This document shows, piece by piece, positions 36,503-45,654 of a stretch of DNA of 64,000 nucleotides. The translations under genes were made by a program, and so were the position numbers. The notes under the pieces are model-generated. The model searched no databases. It was given only the letters and a program-made list of their open reading frames with translations, and was not told where the DNA came from. Numbering within the stretch: the stretch's first letter is position 1; each line of letters opens with the position of its first letter. The stretch lies in assembly GCA_963763955.1 (NCBI GenBank), contig CAVXQP010000017.1, positions 62,001 through 126,000 of the forward strand, written 5' to 3'. This DNA is from DASUPK01 sp963763955 (GTDB lineage Bacteria; Actinomycetota; Thermoleophilia; Solirubrobacterales; 70-9).

Positions 36503-37416
36503 GCATCCTTCTCAACGAGGACTTCACGTTCATCGTCCAGGGGATCACCGGGCGCGAGGCCGTCAACCTCACGAAGGAGTGTCTGGACTACGGCTCAAAG
36601 GTCGTCGGCGGTGTCACCCCGGGCCGCAGGGGCCGGGAGGTCCACGGCGTGCCGGTCTTCGACACCGTCGAGCAGGCCGTCGCGCACCACGGCGGCCCGA
36701 TCGACGGCGCCGTGGTCACGGTCCCACCGGCCTTCACCAAGGACGCAGTCTTCGAGGCCATTGAGAACGGCATCAACCTGATCGTCGTCGTCACCGAGCG
36801 GATCCCGCGCCGCGACGTCGCGGAGATGGTCGAGCTGGGCAATCTGCGGGGCTCGCGGATCATCGGCCCCAACTGCCTCGGGATCATCGCGCCGGGCGTC
36901 AGCAAGATGGGCGGCATCGGCGGCCCTGCCAAGGACGCCGCCAAGGCGTACGAGCCCGGCTCGATCGGCGTCATGTCCCGCTCCGGCGGGATGACCACCG
37001 AGATCTCCTCCACGCTCACCGCCGCCGGTCTCGGCGTCTCCACCGCCGTCTCGATCGGGGGCGACGCGATCATCGGCTCCACCTACGCCGAGCTCATGCC
37101 GTTCTTCGAGAAGGACGAGCAGACCGAAGCGATCGTGATCTACACCGAGCCGGGCGGCCGGATGGAGGCCGAGCTGGTCGACTGGCGCGAGGCCAACGAC
37201 TCGAAGCTGCCGATCGTCGCCTTCATGGCGGGCAAGTTCATGGACGACGAGGAGATGAAGGGCATGAGCTTCGGGCATGCGGGGACCATCGTGGAGGGCG
37301 CCGAGGACTCCGCCACCCAGAAGATCGCCCGCCTCGAGGCCGCCGGCATCCCCGTGGTCGAGCGGATCGATGAGATCCCAGAGGCTGTCAAGGACAAGGT
37401 TGGAGCCAAGGTCTGA
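36499..37416 (+). CDS. sucD: Succinyl-CoA synthetase alpha subunit
   Basis: The 305-residue protein starts at GTG 36499 (SILLNEDFTFIVQGITGREA) and shows GGVTPGRRGREVHGVPVFDT and IGPNCLGIIAPG. The active-site phospho-histidine lies in SFGHAGTIVEG. It carries the CoA site and forms the enzyme with SucC. The operon continues into a ferredoxin gene with a one-base overlap. Confidence 0.93.
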   Translation: MSILLNEDFTFIVQGITGREAVNLTKECLDYGSKVVGGVTPGRRGREVHGVPVFDTVEQAVAHHGGPIDGAVVTVPPAFTKDAVFEAIENGINLIVVVTERIPRRDVAEMVELGNLRGSRIIGPNCLGIIAPGVSKMGGIGGPAKDAAKAYEPGSIGVMSRSGGMTTEISSTLTAAGLGVSTAVSIGGDAIIGSTYAELMPFFEKDEQTEAIVIYTEPGGRMEAELVDWREANDSKLPIVAFMAGKFMDDEEMKGMSFGHAGTIVEGAEDSATQKIARLEAAGIPVVERIDEIPEAVKDKVGAKV

Positions 37417-37688
37417 TGTCCCAGCATCGGAACAACACCCAATCAACGGAGGGAATCTTCATCGACGTCGAGGTTTCCGACGAGATCCGGAAGGACGCCG
37501 AGATGGCGGCGAAGCTCGAGGAGGTCTGCCCGGTCGACATCTTCGACGTCCGCGAGGACGATGACAGCGTCGCGATCGTCCGCGAGAACCTCGACGAGTG
37601 CGTCCTCTGCAACCTCTGTGTGGAGGCCGCGCCCCCGGCTGGAGTCGTCGTCAAGAAGCTCTACGACGGCACTGAGCTGCGGCGCTAG
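37416..37688 (+). CDS. Small ferredoxin-like protein, one [4Fe-4S] cluster
   Basis: The 90-residue product has CPVDIF (Cys about 38) and CVLCNLCVEAAP (three cysteines, about 62-68), together a CxxCxxC plus a remote Cys-Pro, enough for one 4Fe-4S cluster. Its ATG overlaps the sucD stop (TGATG). Ferredoxins pass electrons; coupling to SucCD hints at a ferredoxin-linked 2-oxoacid step nearby. No oxidoreductase gene is seen here. Confidence 0.8.
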   Translation: MSQHRNNTQSTEGIFIDVEVSDEIRKDAEMAAKLEEVCPVDIFDVREDDDSVAIVRENLDECVLCNLCVEAAPPAGVVVKKLYDGTELRR

Positions 37689-37812
37689 CCCTCGACCGTG
37701 GCCTCGGAGCCTCCCACCCCGCTCCTCGATGAGATTCCCGGCGACCCGCTTTCACTTGGTTGCTCTTCGCTCACCGGCGCTGAGACACGGACCCGCTCCG
37801 AGAATCACGCGA

Positions 37813-39135
37813 CTACTTCCTCTTTTTCTTCTTCTTGTGCTTCTTCTTCTGGCACTTCTTCTTGTGCTTCTTGTGCTTCTTCGCCGCGACCGCGTGGTGC
37901 TTCTTCTTGTGCTTCTTCTTGCACTTGGTCGGGTTGCTCGGGTTGGCCGGACAGGCCGGAGTGGCGGAGGATGGCGGGCCGACGAGCTTGTCCACCACAT
38001 TGCGGCCGTTGGTGACGTAGAGATTGCAGCTCGCGTCCTGGCCCAACGACCACGGCACATTGAGAGCGCCCGGGGCGCTTTCGGCGCGATCGCCTCCCGC
38101 GAACGGGATGCCGAGCTTGATCGAGCGGAGCTCGCCGGCGCAGAGATCGATGTAGAGGTAGCGCCCGGCCAGCGCGGGGATCTGGGTCCCGCGGTAGACG
38201 TAGCCGCCGATGATCGCGCAGCCATGCGCGACGTCGCCACCAGGGTCGTTGTGCGGGTACGCGAAGACCGGAGGGGTCGCCCCTGGGCAGCTGCCGGCGA
38301 AGCCCTCGCAGGCCGGCCAGCCGAAGTTGGCGCCGCGTCCGACGGCGGGCGCTGGCGCCAGGTCGATCTCCTCCCAGGACCCCGCGCCGACGTCGCCGAT
38401 GGTCAGATCACCGGTTCCGGCGTCGAATGAGAATCGCCAGGGATTGCGAAGGCCGAACGCCCAGATCTCATGACGCGCGGAGCCGGATGAGGCGAACGGG
38501 TTATCGGGCGGGATCGAGTAGGCGCCCGGGGTCGCCCCATGCGGATCGATACGTAGCAGCTTGCCGTTGAGCAGAGCGAGGTTCTGTGCGGTCGCGTCGT
38601 GGTTGTCCGCGTCTCCGGCCGAGATGTAGAGATAGCCGTCCCTGCCGAACTGGAGCTGCCCGCCGTTGAGATCGTCCATCGCATTCGGGCGGGAGATCGT
38701 CAGAACCGGACGGCGGGTCGCGGCGTCGGCGACGTTGGGATTCGAGCTGACGTGGAACTCGTCGACGTGGCCGAGTCCCTCCTGTCCATCGGCGGCGGCC
38801 GTGCCGGTGTAGAAGACATAGAAGAGGCCGGTCCGCGCATAGTTCGGGTCGAAGGCCATCGACAGCATGCCCCGATCCCCGACCGTTGTAGTCCGGTCGT
38901 GAATGTCCAGGAACTGGCTCGTGGTGCCGTCGTGGACGACCTGGATGCGGCCCCCGCGCTCCACGACGAAGAGGCGCGGGTCGCCCGGGGGCGAGGTCAT
39001 GTAGACCGGCTCGATGAAGTTTCCGACCGACTGCAGGCTGACGGCCCCGGCGCCCTGCGCCATCGAGAACACTGCCGCCACGCACCCGGCCACGAGTGCG
39101 ATCCAAGTACGCATTCGCATCCCGCCGGACATCAT
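37813..39135 (-). CDS. Secreted glucose/sorbosone dehydrogenase-like protein with Lys/His tail
   Basis: The 440-residue protein has a signal peptide (TWIALVAGCVAAVFSMAQGAGA) and a six-bladed propeller of the PQQ-type sugar dehydrogenase group: FVVERGGRIQVV, GMLSMAFDPNYARTGLFYVF, DDLNGGQLQFGRDGYLYISAGD, GLRNPWRFSFD and NFGWPACEG. Such proteins oxidise aldoses outside the membrane. After a Cys near residue 403 the tail is almost only Lys and His (KKKHKKKHHAVAAKKHKKHK, continuing to the end). That tail could bind polyanions or the wall. Start ATG 39135 follows AAAGGGAGC. Confidence 0.8.
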   Translation of the reverse strand: MMSGGMRMRTWIALVAGCVAAVFSMAQGAGAVSLQSVGNFIEPVYMTSPPGDPRLFVVERGGRIQVVHDGTTSQFLDIHDRTTTVGDRGMLSMAFDPNYARTGLFYVFYTGTAAADGQEGLGHVDEFHVSSNPNVADAATRRPVLTISRPNAMDDLNGGQLQFGRDGYLYISAGDADNHDATAQNLALLNGKLLRIDPHGATPGAYSIPPDNPFASSGSARHEIWAFGLRNPWRFSFDAGTGDLTIGDVGAGSWEEIDLAPAPAVGRGANFGWPACEGFAGSCPGATPPVFAYPHNDPGGDVAHGCAIIGGYVYRGTQIPALAGRYLYIDLCAGELRSIKLGIPFAGGDRAESAPGALNVPWSLGQDASCNLYVTNGRNVVDKLVGPPSSATPACPANPSNPTKCKKKHKKKHHAVAAKKHKKHKKKCQKKKHKKKKKRK

Positions 39136-39417
39136 GCTCCCTTTCCAGGCGGATGAACCGCACTAATAGCGGTTAGTGGTCGCTCTTTGTAGGGGCCCTC
39201 GACCGGGACGTCGATGTAGGCGGCCTGCTCGGGCCTTGAGCATAGTTAGGCCGACACCGCGGGCGTCGAGATGGAGGCGGGCGAGCAGGCGCGGAGTAGT
39301 CGACTACGACCTCGAAGAGCTCCACCGGCCAGAGATCCAGCGCCAGGGCCAGCGAATGGAGCGGCTCACCTGGGTAATCCTCGCGAAGTCACCGCAGCTG
39401 GGAAGTCCCTGCAAACT

Positions 39418-39444
39418 CAGAGGCACCGCTACCGGGATTCGAAC
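39418..39444 (-). other. tRNA 3'-end-like fragment (T arm)
   Basis: The minus strand reads ACTCGGGTTCGAATCCCGGT then AGCGGTGCC. A T-stem of five pairs around TTCGAAT is clear, but the matching 5' acceptor strand (ACCGCTA) is not found upstream, and the hairpin at 39459-39481 has no U33 in its loop. It looks like the 3' end of a tRNA left by an integration event rather than a full gene. Confidence 0.4.
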
Positions 39445-39629
39445 CCGAGTGCGGTGATCCGCTTGGCGCTGGCAAGCGGAGTTAATGCCTCACCCGTCAA
39501 CCTGACCTCGCGCGGGAGATGGTCGAGAACGATGTCGGCGGCCTTCAGCACCGAGTGCCACAGGGACGCCGCTGAGATCGTCAGCGCGACACCGGAGACG
39601 GCCAGAGCCACGATCTGCGGCGCGTCCAT
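39429..39629 (-). CDS. Small membrane hypothetical protein
   Basis: A 66-residue frame starts MDAPQIVALAVSGVALTISA (one hydrophobic helix) and ends ALGFESR, the last residues lying in the tRNA-like T arm. The overlap with a possible tRNA scar lowers confidence; it may be a gene whose end was replaced on integration. Confidence 0.25.
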   Translation of the reverse strand: MDAPQIVALAVSGVALTISAASLWHSVLKAADIVLDHLPREVRLTGEALTPLASAKRITALGFESR

Positions 39630-39681
39630 GTGCGGAGCCTGTGTCCTTGCGGCCTAGCCCTTTTGGTTACGTTGCCCCAAG

Positions 39682-39810
39682 ATGAGGGCCAGGTCGAACT
39701 CGCGTCCCGGGAGGTATCGCTACAGGCCCGATGACGGAGTAACGAAGATCGCCCAGGTGTTCATTCTGCGAACCGACGGCAAGATTCGACGAAGCTCCCT
39801 TTCGAGCTAG
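39682..39810 (+). CDS. Possible 42-residue ORF
   Basis: ATG 39682 opens MRARSNSRPGRYRYRPDDGV and includes VTKIAQVFILRTDGKIRRSS. No good ribosome site is visible. It lies in the accessory patch and may be spurious. Between 39811 and 40083 I see no convincing gene. Confidence 0.2.
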   Translation: MRARSNSRPGRYRYRPDDGVTKIAQVFILRTDGKIRRSSLSS

Positions 39811-40083
39811 TGAACAAACAGCTAGCTCAGCCCTGGTGGGTGACCCGGCCCTGGCCTAGGGGAACGGGATCCGCTTGGCGTTGGTCTTCGCCCTTGGCGT
39901 CGAGCAGGACCACCTCGACCAGCTGTTGCTCAACTTCAACAAGCGAACGGCCCCCGGAGGGACCGCTCGCTCCCAGATATACAGGAGGGGGACGCGCCCC
40001 TTGGGGGGTGTCAAACGCGCCCCCCTCTGCGGAGATAACGATTCGCCCTAGCTTGAGCTTGCGTGGGGAGCCAAGGCCTAGAT

Positions 40084-40103
40084 CCGCTTTGCATGGAAAG
40101 CGG
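40084..40103 (+). repeat. Type A palindromic site (CCGCTTT-GCATGG-AAAGCGG)
   Basis: Seven-base arms with a 6-base centre GCATGG. The arms differ from the other type A copies at one base pair and the change is compensated on both sides, so the pairing is kept. It lies 54 bases past the end of the AVG-repeat gene. Confidence 0.6.
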
Positions 40104-40157
40104 TGCTGTTGGCCGCGGATGCCCACAGCGGGAGAGTCGTGGAGCACGAAAGCCGAC

Positions 40158-41357
40158 TCAGGGCGTCCACTTCGCGGCCAGCGTCTCGAAAATTGCTCCG
40201 CCTGCGGTATTGGAGTCGTCGCCGACGGCCATGCAGAAGCGCCGGTTCGGACAGGAGACATCGCCGAGGTGCGGGCTCGAGCCGCTATCGGGGTTCGGGA
40301 TCGTCTCGAGTTTCCAGCTCGCTCGGTCGAACCGCTCGGCGATCACGATCTGCCGACCGGTCGAAACAAGAGCATCGCCCACGGCGTGACACGCCCGTCG
40401 TCCCGGACAGCTGACGTCGAAGAGGTGGGCGCTGGGTCGCCCGCTCGGTCCGGGCGGATTCGGGGTGCGCATGACCGACCACTTCGAGCCGACCCGGCGC
40501 TCGACCAGGGTGGTGACATCGCGCACTGGGGGGAAACCGGGCACGGGCGTCTCATTGGCAGAGGAGTCTCCGACGGCGAAGCAAACCGGTCCGCTCGGAC
40601 AGGAGACGCCCCAGAACTCGGCGCCGAGGGCGCCCTCGGGCTCCGGCGCAGACTGCAGGCCCCACGAGTTGACCCGCCCGAACCAGCGCTCGGCGAGCGG
40701 CACGGGGTCGAACGGGCCATTCGACTGACCGACTGCGGTGCAGGTCCGCTTCAGGGGACACGAGACATCGAAGAGGCGATTGCGCGGAGGATCAGCATTC
40801 GGGATGGGCTGGACTTGCCAGCCGGTGCCGTCCCAGCGCTCGGCGAGTGAGCTGGTGGCGTCGTCTCCGATCGCGGTGCACGCCAGGAGCCGCGAGCAGG
40901 AGACGGCGCGGAGTGCGCCGCCCGGTACGGCCGGACTCGGCTGATGCGACCAGCTCGTCCCGTTCCAGAGCTCGATCAGCGGCGTCGAGGACGATTCTGA
41001 GCTGCCGACCGCGAAGCAGACGTTCGGCCGCGGACAGGAGACGCCGTTCAGCGAGATGGGGGTCGAACTGAACGGGTCCGGGGTCGGCACGATCTTCCAG
41101 CTCGTGCCGTCCCAGTGCTCGGCTACCGTCGAATAGGTCGGATTGATCGTACAAGGCGGTGTGTCATTGCAGATGATCGTCCCGCCGACGGCCATGCACG
41201 AGTTCGCCGAGGTGCAGTCGACGGCGTTGAGGCTGGTGTCGTTGGCGCCAGCGACGTTCGGTGTCGGCGACACCGTCCACGCGGCCGAGGCCGCGGAGGG
41301 CGTGAGCAACAAAGCCGCGGTCGCAAACAGGACCAGGCGAACTGATCGAAGCGACAT
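40158..41357 (-). CDS. Secreted protein with about seven SCP-CxAVG repeats
   Basis: The 399-residue product has a signal peptide (RLVLFATAALLLTPSAASAA). It is built of roughly seven repeats of about 50 residues, each with VSCP....C.AVG and then ERWDGxxWxxxPxPNP, for example LNGVSCPRPNVCFAVGSSES. The two cysteines of each unit probably form a disulfide; the periodicity suggests a beta propeller. No catalytic motif is seen. It lies in the accessory patch between a type A and a type B site. Confidence 0.75.
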   Translation of the reverse strand: MSLRSVRLVLFATAALLLTPSAASAAWTVSPTPNVAGANDTSLNAVDCTSANSCMAVGGTIICNDTPPCTINPTYSTVAEHWDGTSWKIVPTPDPFSSTPISLNGVSCPRPNVCFAVGSSESSSTPLIELWNGTSWSHQPSPAVPGGALRAVSCSRLLACTAIGDDATSSLAERWDGTGWQVQPIPNADPPRNRLFDVSCPLKRTCTAVGQSNGPFDPVPLAERWFGRVNSWGLQSAPEPEGALGAEFWGVSCPSGPVCFAVGDSSANETPVPGFPPVRDVTTLVERRVGSKWSVMRTPNPPGPSGRPSAHLFDVSCPGRRACHAVGDALVSTGRQIVIAERFDRASWKLETIPNPDSGSSPHLGDVSCPNRRFCMAVGDDSNTAGGAIFETLAAKWTP

Positions 41358-41492
41358 CTGCCCGTCAACCTACGCCTCCGGTCAGGGGGGGTCAAGCGCC
41401 GCCAGCGCACTCTCGGCGCTCGACGTGAGTAACCGGATCGCCGAGGACGGTCACCTAGGGACGGCCCGCCGCTGCGAGGATCCCCGAAAGCG

Positions 41493-41512
41493 CCGGTTTG
41501 GACGAGAAGCAG
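41493..41512 (+). repeat. Type B palindromic site (CCGGTTT-GGACGA-GAAGCAG)
   Basis: Arms CCGGTTT and GAAGCAG enclose the type B centre GGACGA. One arm is imperfect. It lies 96 bases before the acyl-CoA synthetase start, at the edge of the accessory patch. Confidence 0.5.
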
Positions 41513-41608
41513 CTATTCCGACGCCGACTGCGGAACTGACTGGCGAACAACTGGCGAACAAGCTGCCCGCCGCACATTAGCAAGCGGAATTCGGGCACCC
41601 TGCCCCGT

Positions 41609-43057
41609 ATGAACTTCATCGAGGACGTGATGGAGCGCTCCAAGGCCTCGCGGTTGGGGATCGTCGCGATCGACCGGGAGGACATGCGCCATGAGTGGCA
41701 TTTCGGCGAGCTGATCGCCCGGAGCGCCGGGCTCTCGGGCGCGATGGCGGCCCGCGGGGTTGAGCGCGGCGACGCCGTCATGACCCTGATCGGGAGCCGG
41801 ATCGAGTGGGTGTTGACCATGCTGGCCTGCTTCCGGATGGGAGCCGTGGCGATGCCGTGCAACCCGCAGCTGCGACGCAAGGATCTCGAGGTGAGGGTCG
41901 GGGCTGCACAGCCGCAGCTCTGCATCGGGCAGCAGGAGCTGCTCGGCGAGCTGCCCGGCGGCGTGCCGGCGATGGACCTCGCGGACGTCGCCGAGGTCCT
42001 CGATGAGGACGAGCCCCAGGAAGCCCCGGCGGGCGTCGCCGACCTCGCCCCCGACGACCCCGCGGCGATCATCTTCACCTCCGGCACCAGCGGCGACCCG
42101 AAGGGGGTCGTCTATCCGCAGCGCTATCTCCTGGGCCAACGCCTGCAGGCCCAGCACTGGGTCGGGGCGCGCGAAGGCGAGCTCGCCTGGTGCACCGCCG
42201 CGCCGGGCTGGTCGAAGTCCACCCGGAACGCCTTCATCGCCCCCTGGCTTGCAGGCGCCACCGCGCTGCTCCACGACGCGCGCTTCGACCCGGCCGAACG
42301 GCTCGATGTGATCGAGCGCGAGGGCGTCAACGTCCTCTGTCAGGCCCCGACCGAGTACCGGATCCTGGCCAAGCGGGCCGACCTCCGCCCGATCCCCGCG
42401 CTGCGCCGAATGATCTCAGCCGGGGAACCGCTCAACCCGGAGGCGATCCGGCTGTTCAGGGAGAGGATGGGCATGGGCATCGGCGACGGCTACGGGCAGA
42501 CCGAGACCGGTCCGGTGACGGGGATGCGGCCGGACGAGGACGACCCGGCGCGCGACGGGTCCATGGGCCGGCCCCTGCCGAGGATCGACGCGCGCGTCGT
42601 GGACGGTGAGCTCCAGGTGCGACCGGACACCGTTCCCACCTTCTTCAGCCACTACCTCGGTGAGCCCCCGTTCGAGGGCGAGTGGTGGGCGACCGGCGAC
42701 CACGTCCGCCAGGACGATGATGGGTACCTCTGGTTCGAGGGCCGGGACGACGACATCATCATCACCGCCGGCTACCGGGTCGGTCCATTCGAGGTCGAGT
42801 CCGCCCTGGTCTCACATCCCGCGGTGGCGGAGGCCGCCGCGGTCCCGGCGCCGGACGACGAGCGCGGCTCGGTGGTCCGCGCGATCGTCGTGCTGGCGAA
42901 CGGCGAGCCCTCCGACCGACTCGCAAGAGAGCTGCAGGAGCACGTGAAGGGCGTCACCGCGCCCTACAAGTACCCGCGGATCGTGGAGTTCGCCGACGAG
43001 CTGCCGAAGACGCCGAGCGGCAAGATCAAGCGGGCGGAGCTGCGCGGCATGCGATGA
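41609..43057 (+). CDS. AMP-forming acyl-CoA synthetase
   Basis: The 482-residue ANL enzyme carries the P-loop FTSGTSGDPKGVVYP (about residue 153), the GDGYGQTETGPVTGM motif, ATGDHVRQDDDGYLWFEGRDDDII and the C-terminal KTPSGKIKR with the adenylation lysine. Similar to medium-chain or ACSM acyl-CoA synthetases acting on carboxylic acids in the cytoplasm. An MFS gene overlaps its stop by four bases (ATGA), so uptake and activation may be coupled. Confidence 0.9.
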   Translation: MNFIEDVMERSKASRLGIVAIDREDMRHEWHFGELIARSAGLSGAMAARGVERGDAVMTLIGSRIEWVLTMLACFRMGAVAMPCNPQLRRKDLEVRVGAAQPQLCIGQQELLGELPGGVPAMDLADVAEVLDEDEPQEAPAGVADLAPDDPAAIIFTSGTSGDPKGVVYPQRYLLGQRLQAQHWVGAREGELAWCTAAPGWSKSTRNAFIAPWLAGATALLHDARFDPAERLDVIEREGVNVLCQAPTEYRILAKRADLRPIPALRRMISAGEPLNPEAIRLFRERMGMGIGDGYGQTETGPVTGMRPDEDDPARDGSMGRPLPRIDARVVDGELQVRPDTVPTFFSHYLGEPPFEGEWWATGDHVRQDDDGYLWFEGRDDDIIITAGYRVGPFEVESALVSHPAVAEAAAVPAPDDERGSVVRAIVVLANGEPSDRLARELQEHVKGVTAPYKYPRIVEFADELPKTPSGKIKRAELRGMR

Positions 43058-44214
43058 GGAGGGAGTGGGCGAGCTTCGCCGGGATCTTCATCGTCACCAA
43101 CCTCGGGCTGTTGGCGGTGGGCGCGACGCTCGCGGTCCTCCCCCACTACGTCAAGGACAGCCTGGACGGCTCTGATCTGGAAGTCGGGATCGTCAGCGGC
43201 GCCTTCGCCTTCACGGGGATCGTCTGCCGCCCGATCGCGGGCAACCTGGCCGACCGCCGCGGCCGCAAGCCGACCGTGATCGTCGGGGCCCTGCTCGCCG
43301 CGATCGCGGGTTGTCTCTACTTCGTCCCGGCTGGGATCCCGGGGCTGATCGTCGCGCGCTTCTTCCTGGGCGCCGGGGAGGGAACGGTGTTCACCGCCGG
43401 CTCGGCCTGGAACGTCGACATGGCCCCGGAGGAGCAGCGGGGCCGGATGATCGGTCTCTACGGGCTCGCGATCTGGACCGGCCTGACCCTCGGTCCCCCG
43501 ATCGGGGTGCTGCTCCAGCACGTCGGCGGCTTCCATCTCGTCTGGGCCTTCGCCGCCGGAGCTCCCCTGCTCGGCGCCGCGATCGCCTCCCGTCTGCCGG
43601 AGACCTACACGGCACGGCAGGACGTGGACCGCGGGCCGTTCATCTCCCGCGAAGCGCTCGGGCCAGGCGGGACCTTTGCTCTCAGCGTCGTCGGGTTCGC
43701 CGCCGTTTCAGCATTCATCGTCCTCAGCCTGGACCAACGCGGGATCGGGCATGGTCCGGCGGTCTTCAGCGTCTTCGCCGCGACGGTGGTGGCGACGCGG
43801 TTGGTCGCCGGGGGACTTCCCGACAAGATCGGCGCGGCGCGATGCGCCGTGGGCGCCGCGCTGATCGAGACCGTCGGGCTGATCCTGCTCGGCGCCGCAC
43901 AGGATCTCGCCGTCGTGATCGTCGGCGCGATCGGAATGGGCGCCGCCTTCTCCCTCCTCTTCCCCTCGCTCTCCCTGGTGGCGATCAACCGGGTCGGCCC
44001 CGAGCGTCGCGGCGTGGCGATGGGCACGTTCACGGCCAGCTTCGACCTGGGGATGCTGGTCGGCTCACCGCTGGTTGGAGGCGCCGCTGCCATCGCCGGC
44101 TACAGCGCAGCCTTCTACGTGGCGGCGGCAGCGGCCCTCGCCTGCGCCGCCTTCTCGCTCTCGATGTCGCGCGCCCCGGCCGTCGAGCGGCCGGCGTTCG
44201 CCGACATCGCGTAG
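43054..44214 (+). CDS. MFS transporter, 12-helix type
   Basis: The 386-residue protein has about twelve hydrophobic segments. The motif A region is GNLADRRGRKPTVIVGALLA, and RFFLGAGEGTVFTAGSAWNV is near helix 4. It is translationally coupled to the acyl-CoA synthetase, which suggests import of that enzyme's acid, but export is possible. Confidence 0.85.
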   Translation: MRREWASFAGIFIVTNLGLLAVGATLAVLPHYVKDSLDGSDLEVGIVSGAFAFTGIVCRPIAGNLADRRGRKPTVIVGALLAAIAGCLYFVPAGIPGLIVARFFLGAGEGTVFTAGSAWNVDMAPEEQRGRMIGLYGLAIWTGLTLGPPIGVLLQHVGGFHLVWAFAAGAPLLGAAIASRLPETYTARQDVDRGPFISREALGPGGTFALSVVGFAAVSAFIVLSLDQRGIGHGPAVFSVFAATVVATRLVAGGLPDKIGAARCAVGAALIETVGLILLGAAQDLAVVIVGAIGMGAAFSLLFPSLSLVAINRVGPERRGVAMGTFTASFDLGMLVGSPLVGGAAAIAGYSAAFYVAAAAALACAAFSLSMSRAPAVERPAFADIA

Positions 44215-44265
44215 TCCGGGTCGCCCTCAGTACGCTCCGGAGAGGGAACCCAACCAAGGAGAGGG

Positions 44266-45654
44266 ATGGCCAGGACAAGCACCGCAGCCGATTCGACGAT
44301 CGACCGCAAGCGGATCAACAAGCTCACGGAAGAGCAAATGGCCCGCTTTCGCGAGCACACTCCGACCTCCGCCGAGTACTTCGACCGCGCGCGCAAGGTC
44401 ATGCCGGGCGGCGTGCCCTCCTCCTTTCAGCTCAACGACCCCTGGCCCGTCTACATCGACCGTGGCAAGGGCGCGCTGGTCTGGGACGTCGACGGCTCCG
44501 AGTACGTCGACTTCCACAACGGCTTCGGCGTCATGTGCGTCGGGCACGCGAACCCAGTCATCGGCGAGGCGGTCAAGGCCCGCGTGGACGAGGGGACACA
44601 CTTCGCCGCCCCGACCAACGGCTCGATCGTCTCGGCCGGAAACCTGGTCGAGCGTTTCGGACTGCCCCAGTGGCGCTTCTCGAACTCGGGGACCGAGTCC
44701 ACGATGTCGGCGATCCACCTCGCTCGCGGTGCCACAGAGCGCGACCTGATCATCAAGATCGAGGGCTCCTACGACGGCCACCACGACGCGGTGATGGTCT
44801 CCTGCTACCCCGAGCTCGACGAGCTCGGCCCGCGCGAGAGCCCCAACCCGATTCCCTTCGGAGCCGGCTACCCGCAGGCGGTTGTCGAGCTGACCCGACC
44901 GGTCCCATTCAACGACCCGGAGATCCTCGAGGGACTGCTGAAGAAGTACGAGGGCAAGATCGCCGGGCTGATCATGGAGCCGGCGATGATGAACATCAAC
45001 ATCATCCCGCCGAAGGACGGCTACCTCGAGCGTGTCCGGGAGCTCTGCACCGAGTACGGCGTGAAGCTCATCTTCGACGAGGTGAAGACCGGCGCCACCA
45101 TCTCCTACGGCGGCGCCACCGGCCGCTTCGGGGTCGAGCCGGACATGATCTGCCTCGCCAAGGCGATCTGCGGCGGCTACCCGGGCGGCGCGATCGGGAT
45201 GACCGCGGAGCTCGGCGAAGTGGTCGCCACGGACAAGGTGCACCAGATCGGCACGTTCAATGGCAATCCCTTGGTGATGGCGGCGGCCGAGGCCACGCTG
45301 ACCAAGGTCCTGACCCCGGACGCCTACGAGAAGCTCGAGGCGACCAACGAATCACTCAAGGCGCGCTGCCAAGAGATCATCGACCGCTACGAGATCCCTG
45401 CCTACACCCAGGGCCTGGGAGCCAAGGGCTGCGTCATCTTCTCCCCGGAGCCGATCTACGAGTACCGCGACTACCTCACCAAGGTCGACGGCGACCTCTC
45501 CACCCTCGCCTGGCTCTACCACATGAACCACGGCATCTTCATGACCCCGGGCGTCGAGGAGGAGTGGACCCTCTCGATCGCCCACGAGGACGAGCACATC
45601 GACCGCTACGTGGCGGCGTTCGAGGCCTTCGCCTCGGACGTCAGCGGGTCCTAG
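44266..45654 (+). CDS. Class III aminotransferase, glutamate-1-semialdehyde type
   Basis: The 462-residue PLP enzyme shows the GSAM-like pattern ARKVMPGGVPSSFQLNDPWP, NSGTESTMSAIHLARG, LIFDEVKTGATISYGGATG and the PLP lysine in CLAKAICGGYPGGAIGM. It could be HemL, but a separate function such as amino-mutase is common for such paralogues and no other heme genes are nearby. I therefore keep the generic family name. Confidence 0.85.
   Translation: MARTSTAADSTIDRKRINKLTEEQMARFREHTPTSAEYFDRARKVMPGGVPSSFQLNDPWPVYIDRGKGALVWDVDGSEYVDFHNGFGVMCVGHANPVIGEAVKARVDEGTHFAAPTNGSIVSAGNLVERFGLPQWRFSNSGTESTMSAIHLARGATERDLIIKIEGSYDGHHDAVMVSCYPELDELGPRESPNPIPFGAGYPQAVVELTRPVPFNDPEILEGLLKKYEGKIAGLIMEPAMMNINIIPPKDGYLERVRELCTEYGVKLIFDEVKTGATISYGGATGRFGVEPDMICLAKAICGGYPGGAIGMTAELGEVVATDKVHQIGTFNGNPLVMAAAEATLTKVLTPDAYEKLEATNESLKARCQEIIDRYEIPAYTQGLGAKGCVIFSPEPIYEYRDYLTKVDGDLSTLAWLYHMNHGIFMTPGVEEEWTLSIAHEDEHIDRYVAAFEAFASDVSGS

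Noticed and set aside
39459..39481. Anticodon arm of a complete tRNA beside the T arm
   Set aside because: The 7-base loop lacks U33 and no acceptor pairing is possible.
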